DNA from: Rotaria socialis
Lineage: Eukaryota > Rotifera > Eurotatoria > Philodinida > Philodinidae
Reading direction: 5' to 3'
DNA: 64,000 bases
NCBI GenBank assembly: GCA_905331475.1
Contig: CAJNYU010001435.1
Location: forward strand, 1 to 64,000
This document shows positions 48,254 through 60,145 of the stretch, piece by piece; position 1 is the first letter of the stretch, and every line of letters begins with the position of its first letter. Below the pieces are notes generated by a model. The model saw only the letters and a list, made by a program, of their open reading frames with translations, ran no database searches and had not been told where the DNA came from. The position numbers and the translations under genes are program-made.

Positions 48254-50633
48254 ATGCATTATCTCTTAGGCGGTCAACACTATTATTTTCCATCGTCCGA
48301 TGAGCAATCTTATACATTAGAAGAATTTCTCGATTTTAAATGTAATAGTGAACATCGTTTGCCAACTGTTGTTCGTATAACAGCATTGAATAATTATGGA
48401 CGAATCATGAAAAGTCTCGTATCAAAAGATACACCCTTATTATTGTTAGATATACATCAATTCGAATCAATTCTAGCTGAATATTATTCATCAAACGATA
48501 GAAAATATCATTCGAATAAACATCGATTCACATTGAATCAAGGAAAACTAGCTTCGAAAGCAACAGCTAAATTTCGTAACATGAAAAAATTGTCGACATC
48601 ACTTGTTACTCTATCGAAAACGAATCTCACTGATGATAATAGTGATGATGATTTTGATAATATGCGTATTATTATACGAAATTTAAATCAGAAACGTTCA
48701 TCTGTAACTCCGCTCTGTCGTATACCAATAAATTATCATGGCTTTTTTGAATTATTAAATGAAAATGATCAAGCTATTAAACCATTTCATAAATTATCCA
48801 ATCTACTTATAACTGAGTATAAAGATGAAAATAATCAACAAATCCCAACACAAAAATGGCCAAACGCATTTTTTCTTCGTAGTATATGTAAAGCATATAC
48901 AAAACGATATATTCCAGGTGAAAGAAAACTTTCTGGTAGTGCTGATTCTTGTTATGGATCATTGTCCGATTTAGATCCACAGAAAAATCTTTTGATTTTA
49001 AATGACGATGCATTAGTTCTTCAACCCGGTCAAATAATAACAATAATAAATCAATGTTCGGCATATCGTAGTCAAACACCTGAGAAAGAAGCCAATGTCG
49101 ATCAATTCGCATCACAATCATCATCATCATGGTTTCGAAATAAATCTCGTTTTTTTTTCCTGAGAAAAAAACCTCAATCAGCACATTCACATGCTACTCA
49201 ACATGCAACAAAAAATATTTATGATATTTCAAAAAGATCAGAACCCTATTTGAAATGTCAAGCAGAACAAGGTGATATTGTTTATATATCGATACATGAA
49301 TCAGGCCTTTTCAGTTCAATTAATTCACAAAATAATCGATCAAAATCAACATCGGATTCCGAACATGTCGATATATCAGGTGTTTTTCAGCTACATGATT
49401 TATTAGGAAATTTTCGTTTTCCATTATGTGTTAATTTACTCAATAATTCAATATCATTTGATAGTATCTATGCACCAGCAAATATCAATCAATATGAATC
49501 ACCTTTTTTATCATTAACAAAATTTCGTCTCTTATTACCGTACACTGAAAATGTTATATTTGCTTGTCCATTAGTAATACCCTCATCATTTAAATCTCAA
49601 GTAGTTGTTATTCCCATACCAATAAATAGTGATATTGAAGTTCAACGTTGTCTAAACATGCGTGAAATAACAGCAAATCGATATTATCATAATTTAATTC
49701 AAGTCTCTTCTCATATTATGAATCAATATAAAACCGAGTTTTCATATGTTCATTTTCCGCTTGTATTAAATACAACAACGAAACAAATCTTGAAACGCAA
49801 ACAGCCATTATTTAAAAAACGTTCACAATCAGAATCGCATATTGAATATTATGCATCGGATCTAAATAAATCGAGTCATCGAAAATCATGTGAAATATTT
49901 CATCATAACGATGAATCTGATGCAGTAGACGACGACGGCGACGACGACGACGATGATGATAATAATAATAAAATTAATAATAAAAATGAAAAATTACATC
50001 ATCGGGATAGTTATGAAAAAATAAAACAACGATTAACAAACAACTTAGCAGATTCAAATCAACGACAACAATCAACAAGACGTTCTGGTCACTATGCAAA
50101 GATAAAAACGGATAAACCAAGAAAATATTCTCGACAACAAGACGCTGATCCAGAAGACGAAAATTATCGTGAACTTGATCATATTTATGATTATATTCGA
50201 TCAGGTGATATTACTGATGATATTCAAAGAATACAAGAAAAAGAGCAGGCATTAAATAAACAATATAACGAATTAAATGATACTTCGCAAACTTGCGAAT
50301 CAGCTCTACTCAATGAATCAACCATAAAAACAAGGGTAACACTAAATAAAGTACTAACATCGTATATCTATATTTATTTCTTTTCATATATATATATATA
50401 TATATTAGAGATCAGACAGACGGCCACCACGATCAACAAATAACAATTCAAGGTCGAAAGAAATTAATCGATTTTCTCATAATCTCGATGATTCTAGACC
50501 CTATAATAATGCATCTGATGATGATATACATAATGTTACACATTTAGAAACTAGACGAAATACATATAATACTGTATCTGCCTCAACATATTCAAAGCCA
50601 ATTATCAAAATGAACAGATCTAACAGACACTAA
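48254..50633 (+). CDS. CABIT-domain protein, GAREM-like
   Basis: Two exons, 48254-50335 and 50409-50633, phase 0, 768 aa. The start MHYLLGGQHYYFPSSDEQSY leads into YTLEEFLDFKCNSEHRLPTV, the usual opening of a CABIT module. Further matches to the GAREM pattern are RIPINYHGFFELLNENDQAI, a WPNAFFLRSICKAY stretch, ILNDDALVLQPGQIITI and a second CABIT-like start, GVFQLHDLLGNFRFPLCVNL, followed by FSYVHFPLVLN. CABIT proteins (Themis, GAREM) are adaptors in tyrosine-kinase/MAPK signalling. The C-terminal third is disordered, with an Asp run, Ser/Arg segments, DENYRELDHIYDYI (candidate Tyr phosphosites) and a final RPPRST Pro motif. The C-terminal SAM domain of some GAREM proteins is not seen. The 73-bp intron contains an (AT)n run. 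Confidence 0.7.
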
Positions 50634-51283
50634 AATTTTTATCTTTGCAATACGAATTAAAACAGTTAATGTTCATTAATTCCGTTTCATAAATTTATTT
50701 ATTTTATATAAGCTATTTTAATAATAAATACGTTTGTGCTAATGTTGAAAATAAATATGGTACGCAAGAAAAGAAAAAGAAAAATGTCATATAAAACTTT
50801 CCTTCAAGTTAAGTTTTCTTGGTAACAAAAAAAAATAATTAGTTTTTCTATAGATAGAAATTGACTATACGGCTTTGTTTTTGTAAACATTTCAATTTAA
50901 ATTATTCAAATATTGAATCGAAGGTTGTTGCTAGTTAATCAATGTTTCAAAAAAAAAACACAATGAAAATGGAATCTACTTTTCTATTTCTATTTAATTT
51001 ACAATATTTCACGCCCTAACTGAATGTTAGAAATATCGATATCCCTAAGAGAAAATCAATTATTTATAGTTTTATTATGTCCTGCAACTTAAAATAATAT
51101 CCCAGGATGCCTTATGCTTGTTTATAGTTCTTGCATCTGTTTATCAACGATGCTATACGAAGAGAACTGCTTATTAGATATGCATTTGAAACATAGCATT
51201 AAAATATCTACATATACACCGAGTTACTTTTAGATGAATTCGTTGATCTTTCATTAAATTCGGGAAATTTTTCGTGATTTAAA
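50634..51283. other. Intergenic, no gene seen
   Basis: 3' flank of the GAREM-like gene, AT-rich, leading into the repeat cluster. Confidence 0.5.
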
Positions 51284-51333
51284 TTCGATGAGAACTTTGA
51301 TGCCTATTGATAATAGGAAATAAATGCGGAAAC

Positions 51334-52369
51334 CAGAGTTACCAAATTCAAATTTTAGAAAACAGGAGTTTTTCAGAAGAATCTTGTTCGTAAATCAGGA
51401 GAAAAACCAGGAGTATTTTTTTGACACTCAACAGTCACTGGGTGGTCTTTATCTGGCAACATCCGATTTTTCAGTAATAGACGCATTAAACTCTTTTCCT
51501 ATAATGAGATTGAGGCTGACATTTTCCTTGTAGGTGAATTATAATTGAAAATAGAATGCGGACTTCATAAATTTTATTAAAATAGATAACTAAAACGTGC
51601 TCATTAGAATAAATAATAAAAAATACTTAACCAATTTACTCAGCAATTCGTAGCAGTTTGGTGACGTGACTCTACTTATCTACCGATTGAATATTTCTTC
51701 AAAAGATCTGGTTCATTTGAAAGATAATGATAGAATTGCATGAAAGTGAAATGGGCAGTGTTGCCAGATTCCCATATTTTGCGGAATAATTCGGGATTTC
51801 TAAAGTTTTTCCGAATTTGCAAAGCTTTTCTCGATTTTTTCTAGATTTTGAAAAGTAACTCTGGATTTTTTTTGGATTTTCGAGGTTCACATCGAGCAAC
51901 ATTGTTATATGAGCACTTTTTTATATTTAAATATATGTTGTAGATATGTATAAAGACTGTCTTTGTTCGGAATCTGCTAGAGTGAAACGTACTTTAAATG
52001 ACAAAAACGGACCCGAAAAATCTTTCCGGATTTTTTCTGCATTTAAAAAACCCACAATTTTTTCGCATTTTCAAGTTCGACATCTAACAACATTGCAAAT
52101 GAGTGTTTATTTTTATCTTTAACTCAGCTCCAACTAAATCATGGTTCATTTGATTTCGAGTGTCATTCCATATATAAGTTTAACACTTAAATAGATTTGT
52201 TCCTTTCTTTTTAAAAGCGCAATAGGTTCAAAACGTTGCTAGTTGTCACATTTAAAAAATCAGAAGAAAATATAAAAAAAACAGCTCGTGAAATCAGGAG
52301 ATTTCTTGTCAGGAGAAAAGTTTCAAAACCAGGAGATCCCTGGTCAAAACAGGAGCTTTGGTAACCCTG
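51334..52369. mobile_element. Non-autonomous hAT-type transposon, 1036 bp
   Basis: The left end is CAGAGTTACCAAA; the right end in reverse complement is CAGGGTTACCAAAG. A perfect 8-bp duplication, GCGGAAAC, lies at 51326-51333 and 52370-52377. Copy A of the surrounding repeat has a single ACGGAAAT at this point, i.e. an unoccupied target. The subterminal parts repeat AAACAGGAG/AAATCAGGAG motifs. No transposase is encoded. Confidence 0.9.
51756..52095. mobile_element. Second hAT-type element nested in the first (degenerate)
   Basis: The left end is CAGTGTTGCCAGAT; the right end in reverse complement is CAATGTTGTTAGAT. The flanking octamers GAAATGGG (51748-51755) and CAAATGAG (52096-52103) match at 6 of 8 positions, consistent with an older duplication. 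A further similar end (complement CAATGTTGCTCGATG) lies near 51901, so the interior may itself be composite. Confidence 0.55.
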
Positions 52370-52484
52370 GCGGAAACATCGGATTCGCGCCCGATTGTTA
52401 TGTGTACTGCAAAAACTGAGTCGATTTATATATGTTGTGAGTAATACTGAGGAAAAAAAATTTGAAAACATCCCTGTACCCCCC

Positions 52485-52769
52485 TGTCACATCGCTGAGT
52501 GCACATAAGACGCAACTAGTACAAGGACCAGGTGCCACAATAATTTATTTGGTAGATGGCAAGATTGTTTGTAAAAGCAAAGATTGAATATAGGTTGAAT
52601 TTATTTTTAAAGGATCAAGAAGTGTTTATTTATTTAAGTAACTCACACTACTCTGAATGAGCGCGCGAAAAAGCAAGAAAATTAAATTAGTAAAACAAGC
52701 ACATATTTATATGTGTATACATATACAACAAGCATCAAAATAAGATACAAAGGCAATGCTGCCGTCACA
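52485..52769. mobile_element. Probable solo LTR (285 bp)
   Basis: The insert begins TGTCACATCG and ends GCCGTCACA, the TG...CA form of LTRs. CCCCC flanks it on both sides (52480-52484 and 52770-52774). Removing the insert and one CCCCC gives GTACCCCCCTCC, exactly the junction in copy A near 35094-35105. No internal retrotransposon region or second LTR is nearby. A homopolymer duplication is weak evidence by itself; the empty-site comparison is the stronger argument. Confidence 0.6.
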
Positions 52770-53001
52770 CCCCCTCCGCCTTCAGGGATGGTCGGGTCAA
52801 TAATGACAATTTTTTCGGTAACTCAGCCATTTCTTGGCGGATCCTTCTCATCTTCGAACTCGACTGAGATATTGATGAGATCACTCTGTGTACAAAATTT
52901 CATGACAATTGGATGAGGCTTTCAAGAGTTATTGTGTTAACGGACGGCCGGATACACTGACCGATTCTATAGTGTACTCACTTTTTTTTTGTTGAGTACA
53001 C

Positions 53002-54526
53002 AAAAAAGAGATTGAATATAAAACTACAATTTTTCTTTTGAATTAAACACGATATAATCAGATACTCTTTTCAGCGACAAAAATTATACTGTGGCTAAAA
53101 GCTATTTCCTGAGTATCTGTCGATAGCAACACGAATAGAATATTGCAGCTTTCATTTTGGAAAAAAAAGAAGCGAAATAGAATGAAAGCCTTATGAGAGA
53201 CATTTTCTGAAATGTTCTCCAAAGACAATTAATCAATCTTTTAGAAAAAACAACAAGTGGCGAATAGATTTCAGTAGAATAGCTGTCACACCTAAGCAAT
53301 TCAATTTTAAAAATTGAGACATTCGAAATTCACCCAGATCGATTTTCATTTCTTGTTGGTAAATGGGAAACCCGTGTATCTCCATTTCTTTTGTATAAAA
53401 ATCTATTTCGAAGTGCACATTCGTTTTCTAGTGGATGCTGTTGAAAAAAAATTTAATTAAAATTATCATCTTAGGCGATGTATGTACAAGGCATTTGTCG
53501 GGAATCATTCAAAATAAAAATATGTGATATAATTGAATTTCTTTAAAAGCTAACAGAAAAAGAAACATTCATCGTCAATAGAAATTTTCGTGCAGAAAAT
53601 ATAAGACACCTATACAAACGTAGAACAACTTTTTTAATTTTTTGTTTGAGATTGATTTCTTTTTTAAAATAAATAAAAATTCGAATATTACTAAAGCAGG
53701 CAACAAGAAAAATTACTCACATATAACTTGATACTAATTGAACAGGAAATTAGAAGATTTCTTTCATTCTAATATCTAATTCAAACATCGTATAAAAGTT
53801 ATCTTTTAACAGAGAGATCTATTTTCAATAACATAAAAGAACGCTCCAGCTAACTGGCTCTGTAAGTACAAAGAAATAACAAAACAATACATGTCAACTG
53901 CTAATAAATGTACGAACTGGCAGCTCGTTTATTAAGCTGATCGCTTCAATGTCTAGTAAAAACCTAAAATAGAAAATAAAGTGTTGTTTTCATCATTTAA
54001 CTTTGATTCGTGTCATCAGGAACGTTGATGGCAGCCTTATTTTCAACATGCCATGATGACCTCGTTCTATTTTTAAGAAAAAGAAGGAAGTACCGTTAAT
54101 ACGTTATAATTAGATGATCGACTTCAACCAATTAACATAGAGTTATCTAAACGTTATAACTAGATCTAACTTATCAACATTCTTTTCTAAATTACAACTG
54201 TGTTGCTCTGTTATGACGAAATACATTTGAATCTATTCACTTTCTGCAGTCTCATAGAATCCGAAAGATACTCCGACATCGCGCTTGTCATTTTTCTTTC
54301 TAAAAATTTGTGTTGATTCTTTATACTAGAAATTAAAAATATATTGATTACAATGCAATAAATTGATAGTAGAATAACAGATAAATCGCATTTATTTCAC
54401 TGTAAAATTCTGTTACAATTTCAATCATAAAACTGGAAGAAGTAAAAAAACACATAACTGCGTCTGGAAAATATCTTTTTTTAAATCTACAAATTAATTT
54501 ATCTTTGAAAAGTGTTAACTAATTCA
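53002..54526. other. Intergenic, no gene seen
   Basis: AT-rich spacer; short minus ORFs at 53102-53418 have no recognisable features. Confidence 0.5.
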
Positions 54527-55982
54527 TCACTTATCAAAAACAGCACGAAACAATATTTGACCCGATTCAATAATTGTTTTACTTTCAATTAAACATAATT
54601 CATTTCCGCATGTATTATGAATACTAATTGGTTTAGATAATTCTAAATAATGGGAACAGATTTCTAAGATGACAAACAAAAAATAGCTAAAACTTACCAA
54701 TAGTTTTTAATAAAACCTGGTGAAGAATAGATATAGCTTTTTCACAAGCACACTAAAAGCATCAACGATTAAATAGATATGACTTGCAAAATGATAATTT
54801 TTAACTTACAACTAAATTATTTTCTTTATGTAACCATGCAAGAATTAAAGCAGAAAATGAATCTCCTGTGCCAGTAAAAGAACTTTCTAAACGTGGAAAA
54901 TCGATTCGGAACGTTTGATATTGATCATCTTAAAACTATTGAATAACACAAAGAAATTGACTAAATAATTATTTTTACTCGAAATTTTTGAGCTAGCTCT
55001 CATTTGTAATATATTTTCACTTCGGCCTATTTTATCAGCTGATATACTTGAAATAATAATATGAGATGGACCCATACTATGTAAAGTTCGCAATGATTGC
55101 CAAATACTATTATCTTCATTTTCAGTATGAGTATCATTAGATTGTTCTCCAATCAATAGTCTAGAGGAAAAATTACTTTTTACCTTGCATAGAAAAACAG
55201 AACAATAGATTTACTTGATTTCAAAGTCATTAGGTGTAACGATATCAGCTAATGGAAGAAGTTCATTTTTATATACTTCAATGCACGATCGATCAACATA
55301 CTATTTAGTTAATATTTAAAAGAAAAGGAAATAGAATCAATAATCTATTGATTATTTACCAATTTATTATTATCACCAATGACTGGATCGCAAACTAAAA
55401 GGTCGATAAAAGAATTGATTAAAAGCAAAGATGAGATTATTCTGTTTTCTTTTTGTTTACCGTATTTGACATGAGGGAATTTAGTTTTAATTAGTTTCAC
55501 ATGTTCAGCTACGACATGCAATAATTCGCCAGAGCCCATATAACCTAATTATTGGACGAGATTATTTTCAATTTTTAAATCTAAGAATTACAGACCAGTA
55601 AGAATATAATCATATTCTAAAATATCATTAGTTAATAAGCCTTCGAAAATTGATTGCAATTCATCTACACGTAATCGAGTACCTTTTACTGTTTTATAGC
55701 CTAATTATTAATGAGAATTATTGGATGAAGAAAAAAAGAAAATTTTGTAACAATATAAATACGAACCAGTATGATTTGAAAAATGGACAGAATTGATCAG
55801 ATCAACTTCGAAACCGTAAAGCTAAAATATTTATTGCTAAAATTGAAATTAAATTTTTCATTAGAATACAAGAAAAATACCTGCAGAATAAAAGCGGCAC
55901 ATTTATTTCCAACAAATCCGTGAACAACATGGCTTTGAATTGATAAGACTCGTGGTATTTGATTAGATTTAGTAGAAGGCAT
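54527..55982 (-). CDS. PDXK: Pyridoxal kinase
   Basis: About eight exons. It starts [20 protein letters not shown] and continues [14 protein letters not shown] (the substrate-binding SxQSHVxxGYVGN-type motif), [67 protein letters not shown] (Mg/ATP region), [13 protein letters not shown] and a middle segment ([18 protein letters not shown]). [18 protein letters not shown] follows, where GTGD contains the catalytic Asp, then [16 protein letters not shown] and a final [13 protein letters not shown]. This matches animal PDXK. It phosphorylates pyridoxal, pyridoxine and pyridoxamine to the B6 cofactor forms in the cytosol. A short acidic insertion ([13 protein letters not shown]) in the middle segment looks lineage-specific. 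Confidence 0.94.
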
Positions 55983-56846
55983 AGCAAAAATATTGCGTAA
56001 AACCTAAAATTTTGCTAGTGTTGCCTGAACTCCAACAAGTGCTCCCTGAGTCATTAAATATATAATATGGATGTTTTGAGAGAACTATAATCAAGAGGTC
56101 GCACTCAATCAGACTAAATGTTGTATTACCTAAATAAAAAGATTGATAGTCTTATTTGCATGATGCAAAATCGAGACTAACCGAATGTATCAAAATCAAA
56201 ATATGCACTTTACTTATTTCTCGGATAACGAAATTCAGAATAGCCACCGACTTTAACATATACTACACATTGTAATTTATCAATTCAATGAAACATAATA
56301 TTCTTTTCAAGTTTTTATCTACTTGTATAGTAGTCTAATTTAAAAGTCTTGATATTTAGCGTCATTAATTCAAAAGTAATATAATGAAAATATCACTGCC
56401 TGTTTCCGCTCTATCAAATTGATTTAGCTCGATTGAGAACGCTCGTAGACTGATTTTTCTATTAGAATATTCCCATTCTGATACGATTTATCATATTTCG
56501 ATGCAGTTAGATTCAAAAACAAAATTTTGAACATAACGTTTCATATGTTCAATTGCTCCCTGTGGAAATGCTAACTCAAAGTTATGTCATGCGGGAAACG
56601 AAACTATATAATCTATAACGTATCGGATGAAAAGCTCGTAACAATTCGTTTTCTTATATTAGCACAGCAATTGATGTGATCATTTATTTCAGTTTAAAAA
56701 AAGCACAGCATAAAAGCGTCAATAAAAGACAATTCTCGTGCATTTATATAAAAAAAAAAGACTCTTGCAGAAAAACACAAATGACAAAGAAAATCATACA
56801 AAGTATTACTATTGTTCGATTAAGTCTTAATATTATAATTTTATTT
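55983..56846. other. Intergenic, no gene seen
   Basis: It separates the pyridoxal kinase start from the 3' end of the insulin-like gene and should hold the kinase promoter. Confidence 0.5.
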
Positions 56847-57354
56847 CTAACAGTATTCTATTAATGTCTTTAGCGTGCACGCTTGAAGACAACAATTGCC
56901 GATAATTGTATTATTAAATTCTAAATAGCAAAAAAGATAATTTTTTTCCTAACTTGAAAACATTATCTAACTTACGCGCATAATCTTTAACTAAAAGTGT
57001 GTGTGTATATGGATCGTCATCAACAATCATATGTCGTTTTTCATGTGAAGACGAAGGTAACGATTCTGATACTTGTGCTTTTAATATGAATTGTTTAACT
57101 TTATCACATACCATTTCAAGCATTCGAACTAAAGCAGGACCACATAGTTTAATACTAGATGGTTTTCGTGTTGCTGTTGTTGTTGTTGTGGTTGTGGTTG
57201 TGGTTGTGATTGTGGTGGCGGTGGTGGTTGTATTTTGTATTGGACTAGTCATATTACTTTCATTTGTTATTATAGTTATATTGTTTCCATTTGTAAATAT
57301 TATAATCAAAGTTAGAAGAATAATAAACGATGATCGGAACATGTCGATGATCAA
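56847..57354 (-). CDS. Insulin-like peptide precursor
   Basis: Two exons, 56976-57354 and 56847-56920, joined in phase 1 across a 55-bp GTAAGT-AG intron; 150 aa. The N-terminus MIIDMFRSSFIILLTLIIIF is a signal peptide (start possibly at the second Met). It is followed by a poly-Thr stretch, then the B chain KLCGPALVRMLEMVC, with Cys-Gly and 11 residues between its two cysteines as in insulin. A long connecting region contains one dibasic site (EKRH). Exon 2 gives the A chain GNCCLQACTLKTLIEYC directly before the stop: CC-x3-C-x8-C, exactly the insulin A pattern. All six disulfide cysteines are present. Splitting of the B and A chains by a phase 1 intron in the C peptide is also the classic insulin-gene structure. 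A dibasic site directly before the A chain is not seen: the intron removes the Arg-Lys that the unspliced frame would show. Secreted hormone; the receptor is not in this window. Confidence 0.9.
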
Positions 57355-58778
57355 TGGGATGAATAATATTACTAGTGAAAATTTGAGTCAAGTTCACTTT
57401 CACTATTGCTAATCTCATCATCGATAGTAAACATTGAGCTCACACATGGTATTAGAATAATACTCGTTCACTTCCATGAAAATTATAAAATAATCAAACA
57501 ATTCTCCTTTCTTTTCCTTATTCTTCATTTATCAAACGAAAGTTATATAGAGAGGACATGCACAAGGACAGGATAAACAAACAGATTTTAATGTATGCAT
57601 AGAGATTAAAAACTAATTAGATTTTTTCTCATTCGCTCATATATATATATAAGAATTCTTTTTGTTCCCCTCTTATTTTTCTTCTTTGCCAAATGAGCTA
57701 TGCCAATGAATAAGCATCTTTCAATACACTGCTCAATGACAAAGATGTTTCAACTAAAGTATTCTGTGAAAAAAGAATACTTTCTACTGCCGATGTTAAT
57801 GATTTGCTTTAGATTTTTCTTTGAGACGGGAAAAAAAAACTTTTCATAATTGCCGATGTGGTTATTATTTAGCTGTTGGAAGAATAATGACGCTGATTAA
57901 AATACCTGGATAAGGTCACAACTATTTTGATAATAGATGTCTTTTCATAACTGTTAAAAGATGAAAAATAATATTTGATTTTTATGCCAAAAATTAGCGT
58001 ATTCATTTAATCATGTTATAATAGTCTCATGACCTTCATATGAATGGAAAACGAGTAACACATATCTGTGATTTATAATGAGCAACAATACAAAAGTTAC
58101 ACAAATGTCTCTTTCCATAACCAAATCATGAGATCAACAGTTAATTATAGTTTGAACAACATCAATTGTAAAACAAATTATTAAACCTATAATAATACAA
58201 TTGAATATTTTTGTGAAGATCTTATTGGCACTTCCGGTGTTTTAAATAATGATTCCGGTAAACGGAAAATATACATAAACGCCTACAATGTTTTCATCGA
58301 AAAATAACAAATAAAACACTTCTCTGACGCCAATTAATATTTTTTTTGACATCTCCTCGGATATCGAACTGACCAAAAAAATAAGTATTATTACTATTCG
58401 AAGAAAAATGACTTATTTTTCTCTTTTATGCATAATTCTTTATTTTTCTTCAATACAAATCAACTTCAAAAATACGCTTGGAATAGATGCTTACATATAC
58501 ACAACACAATACAGATCAAAAGAAAAGAAAGAAAGCGGACATTTATTTTTTGTCTTTGCAAAAAAAACTGTTTTTTGATATAATAATCATAATAACAAAT
58601 CATCGAATTTTATACAAAGAACGATTGATGTTTTCAAGTTGTAAGAGATCAAATGTAATAACAATACATAGATAGCTTCCATTCTTATTTTTAAAATACA
58701 TAGTATTTATTTAATTCAAAATCCAACTGTTACAAAAATGAAAGAAAAAGAAAAGCAATTCTGTGTGCATATGTATAA
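57355..58778. other. Upstream region of the insulin-like gene
   Basis: 1.4 kb without a recognisable gene; it should contain the insulin-like promoter. An (AT)n run occurs near 57640-57651. Confidence 0.5.
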
Positions 58779-58841
58779 TCAACTTGTACGATTCGTGGAA
58801 TTACTTGAAGATATTGAATCTAATGTAATATGATGATGATG

Positions 58842-58872
<31 letters not shown>

Positions 58873-60145
58873 GTTGTTATAAATGAATTAGTTGAATTTG
58901 CTTGTTGTAATAAATCAGCTAATTTATTTCTATCAATCGATGTTGAACCAAGTATTGCTTGTGCTACTTCTGGTAAAATATGTATTGTTATCATGGGTCC
59001 TGACGATGAAGCATCATTGGTTGTTCGAGTTAAGGATGCATTACCAAATAAATCTTGTGCATTTGTTAGATTGATAGTAACACGTTTAGTATTATTTGAA
59101 TCTAACAATGTTGTTGTTGGAATTGTTTTAAAATCTGCTTTTGATATATTAAGAGTATTTGAAGTTGTATTGGTCATTGGTAAATGTGATTTTTTTAAAC
59201 ATGTATGACGATGTAATAGAGTTTCTAGCTGATTTTTACGGTCAGATAATGTTTGTACTGATCGTTGAAGATTTCCTTCTTGTTCAATTAAGATTTGTTC
59301 TGTCTATTGAGGAAAAAAAATAGAAAGATATAAAATTGTATTTTTTTAAAATTTTTCGTATGCTACTTTTTCTAATTGCTCACGAAGTTCATTTCGTTTC
59401 TTACGACATTTTGCTGCTGCCTGTTTATTTCTATCACGACGTTGTTTACGTTTATAATCTTCATCAGGCGGAAGCTAGAAAATAAAAATCCATTAACACA
59501 TCGATAAATGATCATAGAAAAATTGTTTATTGATTCTTACAACTACATCTTTACTCTTTCGACCATTGGCCAGTGTTGGCGCTACATGTTTTCTTGGCTT
59601 AACCAAAATTGGTCCGTATTGAATAGATTCGTCGGGTTGTTCTTTTTTACTTTTGGATGTTGATGTCGATTTATTTGTTTTTCCTCGTGACGCTTTTATT
59701 GTTGAATTAGAATCATTTGATGTTTGATTATAATCATCGGTCGACATTGATGCGTCATCGTCGTTAGTTTCTGAAATATTGTCTTGTTTTCTAGGTCGTA
59801 GTTTAGCTTGATTAGCTAATGCTGCTGCTGTGGGAACGCCATGTGATGTCGTATAATCAGCAAGTGATAAAATTGGTAATGATGATGATTGAGTTGATGT
59901 ATTAATTATATTCTAAATAAAACCAAAAAGCAAAATAGTCTGTGAAAAGCATTTCAAATCTATTTTACTAATTGTTTAACTGTTGTTGTGCCTCGTTGTT
60001 GGCCAGTTGCCATTGATACGAGTGTATTAGCTACTTCAGTGGCAGTGTTCTCTGGGTTATTGGTAAGAAATACTGCTTTTGTTGATTCAGATGAATCTTG
60101 TGTTTGAACACTTTTTTCAGCTGTTGGCTGTTGTTGATTTGCCAT
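58779..60145 (-). CDS. bZIP transcription factor, Fos/ATF3 type
   Basis: About five exons. It starts MANQQQPTAEKSVQTQDSSE and runs through a Ser/Thr-rich region (LPILSLADYTTSHGVPTAAA, KLRPRKQDNISETNDDDAS) and KPRKHVAPTLANGRKS. The exon near 59371-59474 encodes LPPDEDYKRKQRRDRNKQAA and AAKCRKKRNELREQLEK: the basic region with the invariant Asn-x7-Arg (NKQAAAKCR). The next exon continues the zipper (TEQILIEQEGNLQRSVQTLS, DRKNQLETLLHRHTC). RDRNKxAAAKCR and the final HRHTC-type end are characteristic of the Fos/ATF3/JDP2 branch of AP-1. The C-terminus is Asn/Ser/Thr-rich with Asn and His runs from AAT/CAT repeats. It probably binds TRE/CRE sites as a heterodimer with Jun. Whether it is Fos or ATF3 cannot be settled by eye. 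Confidence 0.88.
58831..58871. repeat. ATT/ATG trinucleotide run (Asn/His codon tract)
   Basis: Encodes poly-Asn and poly-His on the minus strand inside the last exon of the bZIP gene; likely length-variable. Confidence 0.8.

Larger units (their letters stand above)
51284..53001 (+). repeat. Dispersed repeat, copy B, split by two later insertions
   Basis: Outside the insertions at 51334-52377 and 52485-52774 this segment aligns with copy A (34937-35322). The left border is approximate because similarity fades before about 51284. It ends in the same hairpin (GTGTACTCA at 52972-52980, TGAGTACAC at 52993-53001) with a longer T-rich loop. Confidence 0.8.

Noticed and set aside
48807-49190. Minus 127-codon ORF
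   Set aside because: Antisense shadow of the GAREM-like coding exon.
52713-52916. Plus ORF sharing a protein tail with the ORF at 35008-35244
   Set aside because: Shared because both lie in copies of the same dispersed repeat; the N-terminal part in this copy comes from the LTR-like insert, so it is not a gene.
56999-57412. Plus-strand 137-codon ORF with Val run
   Set aside because: Antisense shadow of the insulin-like precursor; the Val run mirrors the Thr codons.
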